64,000 nt of DNA, taken from WJMT01 sp964599635. Lineage in GTDB: Bacteria > Acidobacteriota > Aminicenantia > Aminicenantales > Aminicenantaceae. This document shows positions 45,934 through 55,350 of this stretch, one piece after another; within the stretch, counting starts at the first letter, position 1; each line of letters opens with the position of its first letter. The notes under the pieces were generated by a model. It searched no databases and had not been told where the DNA came from. It saw only the letters and a list, made by a program, of their open reading frames with translations. The stretch covers positions 1 to 64,000 of the forward strand of contig CAZRGM010000012.1 in assembly GCA_964599635.1 (NCBI GenBank), given 5' to 3'. The translations under genes and the position numbers were made by a program.

Positions 45934-46968
45934 TTAAAGTGAAAATAAATATTTTATTCCAATCCCTACATAGACAAAACTCATATCAAGCTTCCCAAGG
46001 TTACCGGATATTTTCTCGCTTGAAAGCTGGTCAGTAAGCGCCCAACTTCCTTCTTGTTTATTAATATAATATCTACCTTCAATTCCTATTAAAAAATTGT
46101 TGCTTACCGATAAATCTAATCCAGCACCAACATTAAATCCCATTCCTTTTTCGACTTCTTCTTTAATGTCAAATCCAAGAACATTCCAAGAATCTACAAT
46201 ACTTGAATCTAAAGAAAAATTATTCATAAAATAACTCCCGCCAACTGTGATATAGGGAGTTAATAAATCAGATACAGGTAATCTACCATCAATGTTTATA
46301 CTCAAGGTTGTGACTGTTAGTTCTCCAGAACTTAATTTATTCGGATCCCCGGACACATCACTTTGGAAGTTTAGTCCACTTAATTCTACTCCTATATTCC
46401 GGGTTATTAATAAATATATATTTCCTCCATAATTCAAACCTCCAGAAAATTCAGATTCGGTGGGCATTGCATATCCTAGGTTGAGTCCTATCCCAATTTT
46501 GAGTCCATCTTTCTTTGCACTCATAGTCTCCTTTTTCTCAACTATGTTTTGCGTTTGTTGTCCCTTCTTACTTATTTCCTCAACTTTTTTCTGCTTCTTT
46601 TCCTGTTCAGATACTTTTCCTTCCTCCTTTTTATCTACTTCTTTCACTACCGATTCCTCTCTATCCTTCTTTCCATCTCCAATTATTTCAGCTTCAGAAG
46701 TTTTAACAAAACCTGATAAATTTAAACCTCTTTCTTCAGAGTAATAATATATGTAATACCATTTTCCCTTTCCGCCCTGATTACTAAAAAGATTCAAAAC
46801 CGCACCTTTATTTACTTTACCGATAATAGTACTGTTCTCATCGGCTTCCAAATAGACATTTGCTTCATCAGCGGTTATCTTTATTTTTATAGAATCTGCT
46901 AAAGAAAATAAGTAACTGTAAGAAAATAATAATAAGATAAAAATAAATAAAAATTTTGTTTTCTTCAT
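45934..46968 (-). CDS. SH3-domain plus outer-membrane beta-barrel protein
   Basis: 344 aa. Signal peptide (about 5-24), a bacterial SH3 domain (about 27-95: ITADEANVYLEADENSTIIGKVNKG), a charged Lys/Glu linker with coiled-coil character (96-150) and a C-terminal barrel (about 155-344: KIGIGLNLGYAMP, GGNIYLLITRNIGVELSG, FVYVGIGIKYLFSL). The SH3 domain may hold peptidoglycan while the barrel sits in the outer membrane. AAGGGGGA precedes the ATG, the same style of ribosome site as the S8 gene. Confidence 0.82.
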   Translation of the reverse strand: MKKTKFLFIFILLLFSYSYLFSLADSIKIKITADEANVYLEADENSTIIGKVNKGAVLNLFSNQGGKGKWYYIYYYSEERGLNLSGFVKTSEAEIIGDGKKDREESVVKEVDKKEEGKVSEQEKKQKKVEEISKKGQQTQNIVEKKETMSAKKDGLKIGIGLNLGYAMPTESEFSGGLNYGGNIYLLITRNIGVELSGLNFQSDVSGDPNKLSSGELTVTTLSINIDGRLPVSDLLTPYITVGGSYFMNNFSLDSSIVDSWNVLGFDIKEEVEKGMGFNVGAGLDLSVSNNFLIGIEGRYYINKQEGSWALTDQLSSEKISGNLGKLDMSFVYVGIGIKYLFSL

Positions 46969-47143
46969 AAGTCCCCCTTAGGAAAGTTTGTTCTTATAAT
47001 TCATGAAAGATTTATGCTTTTTATAGTAATTTTCGCTTAGTTCCATCGAATTCCTTTTCTTAAGCTAACCTTGTTTTTTATATTATATATAAAAACAGGT
47101 GCTGTCAAAAAAAAGCCATAAAAATTATAATTAAGTGGGATAA

Positions 47144-47158
47144 CGATAATGATTATCG
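47144..47158. promoter_or_regulatory. Fur-like palindromic operator in R2
   Basis: CGATAATGATTATCG is a perfect 15-bp palindrome. Compared with R1 the outermost pair changed from T-A to C-G on both sides, so the symmetry is preserved. About 176 bp before the SH3/barrel start. Confidence 0.5.
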
Positions 47159-47365
47159 GTCTTATTTGCACCTTTCATGCTACAAGCTATATCCTTAAAA
47201 AGTGCCCAAAAAGGCATAATAAGGGGTTTTAAGTACCAGTACCCCCTTAAAATGCAAAAAGTCCCCCCGAGAGAATACCCTAAAATCGGCAGTTCAGTGA
47301 CTTATTTAAGCGCCCAGAAAGCTATATTTTTAACTTGACCAGTTTTTTGGGAGAAGGTCCCTTAC
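47144..47365. repeat. Non-coding module R2 (duplicate of 43990-44208)
   Basis: Second copy of the roughly 220-bp module, lying between the lipoprotein gene (stop at 47431) and the SH3/barrel gene (start at 46968). Order and spacing of the shared blocks are the same as in R1. The strip between R2 and the ATG at 46968 is AT-rich and probably holds the promoter. Confidence 0.8.
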
Positions 47366-47430
47366 CCAAACATATATATTAAATTAAATATATTTCTTCT
47401 TTTCTATTTCTTTATTGCCTGAAGTTCTAT

Positions 47431-48342
47431 CTAATGTTTTTTAATGTCTTGGCCTCTTAAAGCAATACTATTAATCCAACCTTCACCAATTCTTTGACCC
47501 ATTGCTGAGTTAGCTTCTACTTGATACCATGGTGAATTAAGTTTCATTTTTATATCTAGTACAGTGATTACTGATCCAGGGGGGAGCATTTTCATTTTTG
47601 TTAGTGCTGTTTCGGGATCAGCTGGTTCGTATTCGGGCATTAGTGGTGTTTCTTTACTTATTGTATAAATCCCATCTTTCTGAAGATTGCTAGCATAGAC
47701 TTTTGTGGCCCTGATATTTGAAACATTTGAACCGAGAGGTTTTCCTATTATCATTTCTTTTTTAATTGTTCTTAATCCTGATGGATTAATTAGAGCACTA
47801 TGAAGATTTTCATTTCTTTTTCCAAAAATAGGATTACTTTGATTTACAGGAACAACAATAGAAACTTCAATCTCATCGCTAATTGTAGACGTTTGAAATG
47901 GCATGCCCACATTAGACATCCTATCCATTTCCTCTTGAAGTTTATTTTTAAAGACGTTATCGCTAATATTTATTTCTTGTGGAGATTGCCATTTTTTAAC
48001 TGTACTCTTTTCGTGGAAATAATCTATTGAATATGTTGACTCACTATCTCCTTTTTCTTTATAAGACCTAGAAACAGAAACCATAACATCAGTGAAGTCA
48101 GGAAGATCTGTATCAAGGGAAAGCTTTAATGTATCCCCCTCAATGGTTTGTATCATTTCAAACTTTTCACAATAGATTTTTTCTTGTTTAACTGACTTTC
48201 TTTGTTGCTTCTCTGTGCCAATAGCCTTTTCTTCCTTCTGCGCTACTTTTTTTGTTGTCTCTTGTTGATTACTGCTACAGGCTATTAAAAGTATAAAAAA
48301 ACTTAAAATAGCAAGTTTAAAACATTTGGTTATTATCCTCAT
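47431..48342 (-). CDS. Lipoprotein with C-terminal SH3-like domain
   Basis: 303 aa. Lipobox LIAC (Cys22), then a Lys/Gln/Glu-rich linker, a central beta domain (about 60-170, containing TLKLSLDTDLPDFTDVMVSVS) and a C-terminal SH3-like segment (about 225-297: IYTISKETPLMPE, MLPPGSVITVLDIKM, WYQVEANSA, GEGWINSIAL). It resembles cell-wall-binding SH3b modules. GGGAGG before the ATG. Probably acts with the SH3/barrel protein encoded next to it. Confidence 0.75.
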   Translation of the reverse strand: MRIITKCFKLAILSFFILLIACSSNQQETTKKVAQKEEKAIGTEKQQRKSVKQEKIYCEKFEMIQTIEGDTLKLSLDTDLPDFTDVMVSVSRSYKEKGDSESTYSIDYFHEKSTVKKWQSPQEINISDNVFKNKLQEEMDRMSNVGMPFQTSTISDEIEVSIVVPVNQSNPIFGKRNENLHSALINPSGLRTIKKEMIIGKPLGSNVSNIRATKVYASNLQKDGIYTISKETPLMPEYEPADPETALTKMKMLPPGSVITVLDIKMKLNSPWYQVEANSAMGQRIGEGWINSIALRGQDIKKH

Positions 48343-48694
48343 AACAACCTCCCTATTTATAGAAATTTGTTATTTCCATTGATGATGACTTTTTCCAATC
48401 TCATCTGAACACCACCCTATAAGCGACTCTATCAATTATAATACTCATAAATAACAACTTCGGTCAATAAGCAATTCACATCTAAGAAAGGACTTCAAAG
48501 AACTCTCTTACTCAATATGCTTCAAAATCATAGTTCATATTTGAGAGGGGATTATCTAGATTTTCAAGCTAGAGTGGGGGTAATGAGTTCTGACTGTGAT
48601 AACCGGTTATCGGCTTTTTTGGTCAATCCGGACTCAATATATTCCGGATGATCTAAGTTGAATCTACCTTAAATATATGCAGCCTCCTTTTGTT
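48343..48694. other. Right-end non-coding region of the integrative element
   Basis: Contains the 14-bp palindrome GATAACCGGTTATC (48598-48611) followed by CGGCTTTTTT, and the inverted repeat ATCCGGA/TCCGGAT (48626-48649). These could be a terminator and a protein-binding site near attR. No gene is supported here. Confidence 0.5.
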
Positions 48695-48714
48695 CATGTC
48701 ACAAATATGTCACA
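48695..48714 (+). promoter_or_regulatory. Putative integrase arm-type site, right
   Basis: Exact copy, same orientation, of the 20-bp site at 39620-39639. It lies 107 bp inside attR. Confidence 0.5.
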
Positions 48715-48821
48715 GATTTTGCTTAATCTCGCTTACTTTGACTTAATGGTGCTTAAAGGAAAATCTTGGTTTTCTCGGGGAAAACCGGATATTTCTCTGG
48801 TACTAAAAATCATAGGGAATG

Positions 48822-48875
48822 GGACTTCGAATCCAAAGGTCGGGGGTTCAAATCCCTCCGGGCGTGCTTGCTTTA
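48822..48875 (+). repeat. attR: 54-bp direct repeat (tRNA-Arg 3' fragment)
   Basis: Identical to 39502-39555. It carries only the 3' part of tRNA-Arg (anticodon loop to acceptor), without the 5' acceptor and D arm, so it is not a functional tRNA. Confidence 0.93.
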
Positions 48876-48961
48876 TATCCTTAAACTGTTCATTTAAGTG
48901 GGTCCCAAATAATAAAATCTGTGGCAAGAGAACAATTCAGAAAATATATTGTAGAATCTGA

Positions 48962-49900
48962 TCATATGAAATTCTTAATTTGGATTCCCCAATTTTTACC
49001 TAAAGCCGGGTGAACAAATCCCCCTCCTCCTAAGGCAAGGATTTTGAAGGTTATCTCTTTTTGTAATTGGGCTATCGTTTTCGATGCATAATCATAGGAT
49101 TTTTCAGTGAGCTGCAAACTGGATATGAGGTTTTCTTTTGATCCATCTACACCCATTTGTATGATCAAGACCTCTGGAGCAAAATCTTTTATTAACTCAG
49201 GTATCTGATTGAATACATGGATAAATTCAGAGTCGTTACAATAGGATGAAAGTGGAAAATTTTTATTAAAACCTTTGCCCCTGTCTTCTCCTATCTCTTC
49301 TTCATATCCTGTTTGAAAGGGAAATAAGGTCATGGGATTCTGATGAATAGAAATGGTATAAACTTGGGAATTATTATAGAAAGCTCGTTGAGTGCCGTCT
49401 CCATGGTGGGCATCATAATCCAGGATCATGATTTTATTTATACCTTTTTTCTTCAATAAATAATTTGCCGAAATGGCTATATCATTGAATACACAAAAGC
49501 CTCTGCCCTCATTCTCAAAGGCATGATGCCAGCCGCCGCAGATATTTACAGCCACATTGCAGGGATTATTATCAATAATGGAATCTGCCCCTGTGATTGA
49601 TGCACTGACACTCAATAGTATAATATCATAAATTCCTTTTATCTGAGGGACCTCTTCTCCATAGTAGCCATGACCGGTTCGACTGACTTCCTGCACTTTT
49701 TTTATATAAGTAGGTGTATGGAATAACTTAATGATTTCCTCTGAAATGATTTTAGGTTTTTTGATGTCAACTTTATTGAGAATGTTTATTTTTTTAAACT
49801 CTTCCCATGCCTTCTCATAGCGGTCTCCCTGCATAGGATGGTTGGGTCCAAAATCCATCTTTTTAAAGTCTTCACTATAAATGAGTATCACATGATTCAT
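48962..49900 (-). CDS. Histone deacetylase family (AcuC-like) deacetylase
   Basis: 312-aa zinc deacetylase of the arginase/HDAC fold. Active-site residues: His125-His126 (GGWHHA), zinc ligands Asp163 and His165 (DYDAHHGDGTQ) and Asp252 (QMGVDG), plus LGGGGF near the end. Bacterial members deacetylate acetyl-lysine proteins, polyamines or small molecules; which applies here is unknown. First chromosomal gene beyond attR. Ribosome site is weak (ACAGGTT). Confidence 0.9.
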   Translation of the reverse strand: MNHVILIYSEDFKKMDFGPNHPMQGDRYEKAWEEFKKINILNKVDIKKPKIISEEIIKLFHTPTYIKKVQEVSRTGHGYYGEEVPQIKGIYDIILLSVSASITGADSIIDNNPCNVAVNICGGWHHAFENEGRGFCVFNDIAISANYLLKKKGINKIMILDYDAHHGDGTQRAFYNNSQVYTISIHQNPMTLFPFQTGYEEEIGEDRGKGFNKNFPLSSYCNDSEFIHVFNQIPELIKDFAPEVLIIQMGVDGSKENLISSLQLTEKSYDYASKTIAQLQKEITFKILALGGGGFVHPALGKNWGIQIKNFI

Positions 49901-50085
49901 GGTTTAACCTGTTCTTTGAAATTTAAATTGCATCTTTTTTCATGATTCTCATCATGAAGATATTAAAATTATTATCTTTTTATTACTTTGATGCAATGTT
50001 TTTTAATAAGCGTTGGATTTAAACGCATAAGATGCTGCTGAAGAATTTTAATTGACTTAAAAGGATTTTTTTCTGTACTATTCCT

Positions 50086-50104
50086 AGCCTAGGCTATTCA
50101 TAAA
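50086..50104. repeat. Degenerate copy F of dispersed repeat end
   Basis: CCTAGGCTATTCAT followed by an A-run resembles the CCTGACCTATTCAT left end of the family. It overlaps a 12-bp palindrome TAGCCTAGGCTA (50086-50097). In the divergent spacer between the deacetylase and MFS genes. Confidence 0.35.
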
Positions 50105-50170
50105 AAATAAAGATGCTTTTAGTATTGATTTCTTTTCAGTGACATGTAAGATTTCAAAGGGAGAAATTCA

Positions 50171-51676
50171 ATGGAACAGGTGCAAAACTCAATAGAAAAG
50201 GCAAAGAAGTTACTTAAGGACTCATCGGCTTTACGATTCACAATTTTAGGCATGGTCAGTGTGCTGATGTTTGGGACTTACTGGTTTCAGGATTGTCTGG
50301 GTCCTCTAAAAGGCTTGTTTGAAAGTCAGCTGGGATTTTCAAGTTCTGAGTTTGGATTGTTGATCAGTTCCACTACATGGGCAAATCTGGCTTTGATGAT
50401 TATTGTTGGAGGCATTGCCCTGGACCGATGGGGTATCCGAAAGACTGGAGTGGTTCTTGCGGTTATAGCCACAGTGGGGGCCTTTGTCGTATCTTTGGGA
50501 AGCTTGGGTGTTTTCGGTAAAAGTGAAAGCGCTATGCTGATTTCAATGATTGCAGGCCGGATTTTGTTTGGGATTGGATTGGAGACGACCTGTGTTCTGA
50601 TACAAAGAATTATTGTCAAGTGGTTCATGGGCAAGGAATTAGCCTTTGCTATGGGGCTCAATGTGGTGGTAGGCCGATTGGGAAGTTTCTTCGCTATTTC
50701 CTTTGGACTGGATATTGCGGCCGGTCGAGTCAGTAATGCTCTTTTTGCAGCAGCTTCAGTTATCGGAGTGGGACTCCTTTTATTTTTAGCCTATCTCATG
50801 TTTGATGTGAAACTGGACAAACAGATGAAAGTGAAAGCTGAAGCATCTCCTGAAGACAGATTCAGATTCAAGGATTTTGTTGAATTGATAACCAACCGTT
50901 CTTTCATTTACATCGCCCTGCTGTGTGTGGCTTTTTATTCAGCTGTTTTTCCGTTCCTGCAGTACGCTCCGGATCTCCTGGTTAACAAATTCGGATTGAC
51001 TTTTTCTATGCCGGATATGAGCGGGATGACTTTCTGGCAAAAAGTTCTGGCTTATCTTCAGAACGGGCCCAAAATCAGCGGCCTTATTCCATTGGGGACT
51101 ATTATTTTTACCCCTATTTTCGGGCGTTTGGTTGACAAGAAAGGGAAAGCAGCTTCTCTGATGCTAGTGGGTTCTCTGCTTCTCATCTATGCCCATATCA
51201 CCTTATCCCTTCTGAACAGTGTTATTCTGGGTTATACGGGCCTATTTGCACTGGGCATTGCTTTTTCCCTGGTGCCTGCCGCCATGTGGCCTTCCGTCGC
51301 AAAAATCGTGGCTGAAAATCGGCTGGGGACAGCATATGCGACCATGTTCACGGTTCAAAATTACGGATTATCTGCATTTTACTGGGGAATCGGCAAGGTC
51401 CTGGATATGACCAACCCTAAAGTGGTTCAAGCCATTCAATCCATGCGGGATAAACTTTTTGCCCAAGGATTTTCCAGAGCTGAAGTGGCTGAGAAAATCG
51501 AAGGTATGCGGGCGACCGGAGAAATTCCTACCTATGATTACACCATTCCTATTCTTATGCTGGTCGGATTAGGGATTATATCCATTTTTCTGGCCTTCCA
51601 GTTAAAGAGGTCTGATAAGGCTCAGGGTTATGGATTGGAACTTCCTTCAGGAGAAGAACAAGCTCCGTCAAAATAA
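50171..51676 (+). CDS. Major facilitator superfamily transporter
   Basis: 501 aa with about 12 membrane segments. The MFS motif A (GGIALDRWGIRKTG) lies between helices 2 and 3, and a second half-copy (GRLVDKKGKAA) between helices 8 and 9. A hydrophilic insert (about 290-305) and a C-terminal soluble region are present. Substrate unknown; an organic-anion or sugar-phosphate type carrier is possible. AAGGGAG precedes the ATG. Convergent with the VWFA gene, six bases apart. Confidence 0.9.
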   Translation: MEQVQNSIEKAKKLLKDSSALRFTILGMVSVLMFGTYWFQDCLGPLKGLFESQLGFSSSEFGLLISSTTWANLALMIIVGGIALDRWGIRKTGVVLAVIATVGAFVVSLGSLGVFGKSESAMLISMIAGRILFGIGLETTCVLIQRIIVKWFMGKELAFAMGLNVVVGRLGSFFAISFGLDIAAGRVSNALFAAASVIGVGLLLFLAYLMFDVKLDKQMKVKAEASPEDRFRFKDFVELITNRSFIYIALLCVAFYSAVFPFLQYAPDLLVNKFGLTFSMPDMSGMTFWQKVLAYLQNGPKISGLIPLGTIIFTPIFGRLVDKKGKAASLMLVGSLLLIYAHITLSLLNSVILGYTGLFALGIAFSLVPAAMWPSVAKIVAENRLGTAYATMFTVQNYGLSAFYWGIGKVLDMTNPKVVQAIQSMRDKLFAQGFSRAEVAEKIEGMRATGEIPTYDYTIPILMLVGLGIISIFLAFQLKRSDKAQGYGLELPSGEEQAPSK

Positions 51677-51682
51677 TTCAGG

Positions 51683-52921
51683 TTAATGAGTCTGGGTTTG
51701 AAAATATCCATCTTTATGTAATATTCTATAATTGGTATTCTTTACTTTGATGGCAATGTTTTTAAATTGATTAACCTCGGTGTCAAAACTCGGAGAATAG
51801 TACAGAAGGTAGCATTTATCAACAGTATCTAAAGTATTGATGAGAGCGGCTGCTGGATTCTGTGCGGTGGTTACGGTCCCGCCAGTAGATTTTGAGAGTT
51901 GTGAAAAAATTTGATAGAGGTCTTCGGACTGCTCTCTCATAACAACACCTGGAATATCTTCGGGTGTTTTATTAAAAAACATAAGGTTCATCATTAAAGA
52001 AGAATCGGCAAAGATTTGTCTCATGCGATTCACATTAATTTTCACATCTCGATAATAAACCTGGAAAAGGTCTTGAATCTGGCCCAATAATGCGGGATTA
52101 TCCTGATTATTACTGATTAATCGATTCATGGTAGCAGAATCTAGTTCAGGGCGGAATTCTCTTTGATAGAAAAGAAAAACTATTTTTTGGCCGGGAAGAG
52201 ACTTAAGTTGAGAAGCAAAGGATATGAACCTTTTCTCATCCACTATTCTCATGGTCTCTAGTTTTTCTAAAGTTTCTCGATAATTAGGAATTAATTGATC
52301 CAGCGGAGAAGTCATGCTGTCTGAGGTGGACGTATCAATACTAGTCTGATACATGGTTTGCTGACCACCAGAAGATGCAGATATAGAACTGACAATTCGC
52401 CTAAGGTCAATGAGTGCAGAGTTGTATTCGGATGAGCCGATTTGAGTATCCTTCCGGATAACTTGTATGATATCTTGAACCAAATCATCAGGTGATTTTA
52501 TTTCAATGGCTTTTGGAGAAAGGGAATATTGCTTTAAAGGTGTGATGAGGGTGACACTGTCGCCGGCACGGAAGATGTTGTTAAAAAGATAAGTCATTCC
52601 CTCACTTATTCTAGGGGTGTATTCAGTCATCTGAAAGAGAAAGCAGAAATGCCGCCTCAAATCAGGTTTTATCTGCTGTTTTTCGTCTTGTCTCACGATT
52701 TGAGCTTTTTCCGTTAGATATAAAGCTTTTGTTTTTTGGAGAATACCGTTTTCATATATTTCAAAATCGTCCATAGTGAGATGATCCACAAATTGATTCC
52801 CGTCAAACACTCTCACCGGAATTTCGATATTCACGACAGCATCTTTCTGATTTTCCTGTGTTAAAGAAATACCTACTGCTAGCAAAAATGCTGCAAAAAA
52901 CACAAGGATTTTTTTAGACAT
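51683..52921 (-). CDS. Exported VWFA-related domain protein, second copy
   Basis: 412 aa. Signal peptide (about 4-20), N-terminal domain (VNIEIPVRVFDGNQFVDHLTMDDFEIYENG), VWFA-like domain and the family ending DKCYLLYYSP ... YRILHKDGYF. A Ser/Thr/Gln-rich insert (about 180-205) is absent from the paralogue at 9034-10188. GGAGGAGG precedes the ATG. Function unknown. Confidence 0.87.
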   Translation of the reverse strand: MSKKILVFFAAFLLAVGISLTQENQKDAVVNIEIPVRVFDGNQFVDHLTMDDFEIYENGILQKTKALYLTEKAQIVRQDEKQQIKPDLRRHFCFLFQMTEYTPRISEGMTYLFNNIFRAGDSVTLITPLKQYSLSPKAIEIKSPDDLVQDIIQVIRKDTQIGSSEYNSALIDLRRIVSSISASSGGQQTMYQTSIDTSTSDSMTSPLDQLIPNYRETLEKLETMRIVDEKRFISFASQLKSLPGQKIVFLFYQREFRPELDSATMNRLISNNQDNPALLGQIQDLFQVYYRDVKINVNRMRQIFADSSLMMNLMFFNKTPEDIPGVVMREQSEDLYQIFSQLSKSTGGTVTTAQNPAAALINTLDTVDKCYLLYYSPSFDTEVNQFKNIAIKVKNTNYRILHKDGYFQTQTH

Positions 52922-53015
52922 TTAAAAAAACCTCCTCCTTAAATTATAGTCTAAGGCCCTTCACTGTCAATCCTTACTTTTCAATGAGATATATAAATAA
53001 GGAATAAAGTTATGG

Positions 53016-55255
53016 TCAGAAGGAATAGCTAAACTTGGTATAGACAGCCTGATCATCTTTACCTGGCTCTGCAAAGTCAGCAAGCCCTCTTTGATAAATG
53101 ATATGGAGCGTTCCTCCAGGTTGAAGAATTTTCCATTGATAATTCAAGTACAGATTAAATTTATGGGCGGCAGAGTTGTGCTGGAAAAATACCCGGAATG
53201 TCCGGTTTCTGTTTATGTCGTAAGTTCCTTCCAGAATGTATATCCTGGTACTCGTGTAAGAGGGAGGAATGTCATATTTGTATTTGATCCAGTTTGCTCT
53301 GATCCCTAGATAAAAGTTGTTTGAAACAATAAAATCCTTAAATGCCTCATAATATTCATATTTAAAGGCAAAAAATTTACCCATACCCAAAGAAAGTGAA
53401 AAATTATTCCCTTTTCCCTTATAAAATCCAGAGGTTATTTTGGTGAGGTAGCTGTGGTGTATTCTCTGCTTCCCAAATACAACTTGTATTTCCGACCTAT
53501 GACGGGATTGAGAAGATTAAAAACATAATCTGGGTCAAAATAATGGAGAGCCCCTAATGAGAGATGATAGGCTTCCCAGTCCTCAACATCGATCCCTTGT
53601 CCATGGGCGACAATTCCTTCAGGGAAAAGAGCATTGAGTTTATAGTCTCTGGAATGAAAGACCGAAAGTTTCCAGAATTCGCGGAAATATAAACTTAGAG
53701 TTTGATCGATCTGCCAGCTCCTGAGTTTATCTTCAGTACTCCAGTAAACATCATAATGAAAGTCGTATCCGATGGTATTCATTCCTATTGCATTAACCGG
53801 AAAGGATTTGTGCAAGGAGGCTTCGATTTCCTGTCTGTCATCATCCACAATATAGCCGACCTGGTTGGCATTCTCCCAAAAATGCTTTTCAACTCTTTTT
53901 AAGCCTAAATGTAAATAGAAGGATGGAAGGTCATAATGAATTTTTACGAAAGAAGCGGAATTGTCTTTTGAAAAGTCACCATAGCTGAGAGAAAATTGAC
54001 CTGAAAATGTGATTTTCCTGCTCGGATTCCATTCCATGCTTAACGCTGCGGCTCCTTTGTTTTGGTTTTCCAAAATTTTATTGGAGGCAGTGAGAGAGAG
54101 GGCAAAATTATTTAGAAATTGAGCGCGCATTCTGACATAGGAAAAGTTTGCACTCCGGCTTTCTGAGTTTTTTTGGATCTGAGTGCCTAGTCCCAAAAAT
54201 TCCAGAATTCCAGAGTTTCCTTCAAATTTTAATCCGGCATAAATATCTCCAATTCGTCTGGGGTAAAACAGGTTGAAATCCGGGTCAAATGGTTGAGTAT
54301 CTTTAAAAAAGAAAGGTCTTTTGTCTGTTAGATTCAGTTCGAACATGGTGAGATTTGTTCTTTCATCAATCGGCTCTATAGTAGCGAAATCTGGATTTAA
54401 GGTCACAGAAGTTGAAAAGTTTTTATGGGGAGAATAGGTGGCATCTAAACCGGCGCTTTTCAATCCTGTTTTTTCTCCTGTTTTGAAGCCTGGAAGAACA
54501 TAGACACTAGAGTGAAATGCTTTCAGCTTGGCGATAAGGTCAATTCTTTTAATCAGACCCGGTTCATCCAAATTAAAGATAGGATCAAGCGGTCCTGACC
54601 AGAGCAGCGTGTCTAGTCGGGGGACAACCCGTGAGAGGCTCAAGCCCAGGCTTTTGTCAGTATCCTCAACATAGCTAAAATCGTTTAGGTTAATAGAGAT
54701 CTCTGCGGTCCAGCCATTCTTCATTAGAGCAGCTGCCGAGTTCCAGGAACCATCCCAATTGACGTCGATCATAAGTTGATCTTTAGAAATTTTAGCATCT
54801 AAAAGGGCACCCATTATGTTTGTCCCAAAAAAATAGTAGTGTCTGTTATCATAAAAGGATTCCAGAATAACATAAACAGAGTCATCAGTTCTTATGTCTG
54901 CGTCTTTAATGGTCATTTCCCCTCTAATGAGACTAGGATTCGCATCAAAACATAAAAATCCGATATAGAGATGGGAGGCGTCGTAAAGGATTTTAACTGA
55001 AGTCTCAACATGGGATGGATTAGTTCTCTCTTTGTTTAGATAAATCAGATTATCCGCTTTAGGGGCTTTTTCCCAAACACTTTCTTCCAGCTTTCCATCT
55101 AAGATGATGGGTTCTGTAATTTTGAGAACAGGACTTTCCTTTTCCTCCTCAAAATCATTGATCTGACATAATAGAGGAAGGCACATCAGGAAAATTGCTA
55201 TGAAGGCAGTCAATAATTTAGGGGAGGAATGTCCGAGAGAATGTTTTCTATCCAT
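53016..55255 (-). pseudogene. DUF5916 / CBM9-like protein, split by a frameshift
   Basis: The first frame (55255 to 53435) gives 606 aa: signal peptide, CBM9-like domain (ITEPIILDGKLEESVWEKA) and DUF5916 barrel with DKRPFFFKDTQPF. It stops right after an A4 run at CCA AAA TAA. Reading on in the -1 frame gives ITSGFYKGKGNNFSLSLGMG and the missing C-terminal barrel strands to 53016, ending in KFSYSF. One extra A would restore the gene. Either a recent mutation, a sequencing error, or -1 slippage on CCAAAA. Confidence 0.8.
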
Positions 55256-55350
55256 CAGGAAGATATTTTTCTTGCTTTTGACTCTTATGTCAAGAGCAAG
55301 ATTTCATTGAAATTATTGATAAATAATGGTTAAATTCTTAAAAGTTGTTT

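Larger units (their letters stand above)
39502..48875. mobile_element. 9.4-kb integrative element in tRNA-Arg
   Basis: Bounded by 54-bp direct repeats, with a tyrosine recombinase gene next to the tRNA. Order from the left: integrase with fused HTH domain, winged-helix-like protein, Zn-ribbon/HTH protein, unknown 328-aa protein, S8 protease, SH3/beta-barrel protein, SH3-like lipoprotein. All genes lie on the minus strand. It is visibly more AT-rich than its flanks. No phage structural, conjugation or transposase genes are present, so it is probably a satellite or mobilisable island rather than a full phage or ICE. Confidence 0.9.

Noticed and set aside
48822..48868. Second tRNA-Arg
   Set aside because: Lacks the 5' acceptor strand and D arm; it is the attR remnant.
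48677..48961. 94-codon frame across attR
   Set aside because: It is tRNA fragment and att sequence read as protein.
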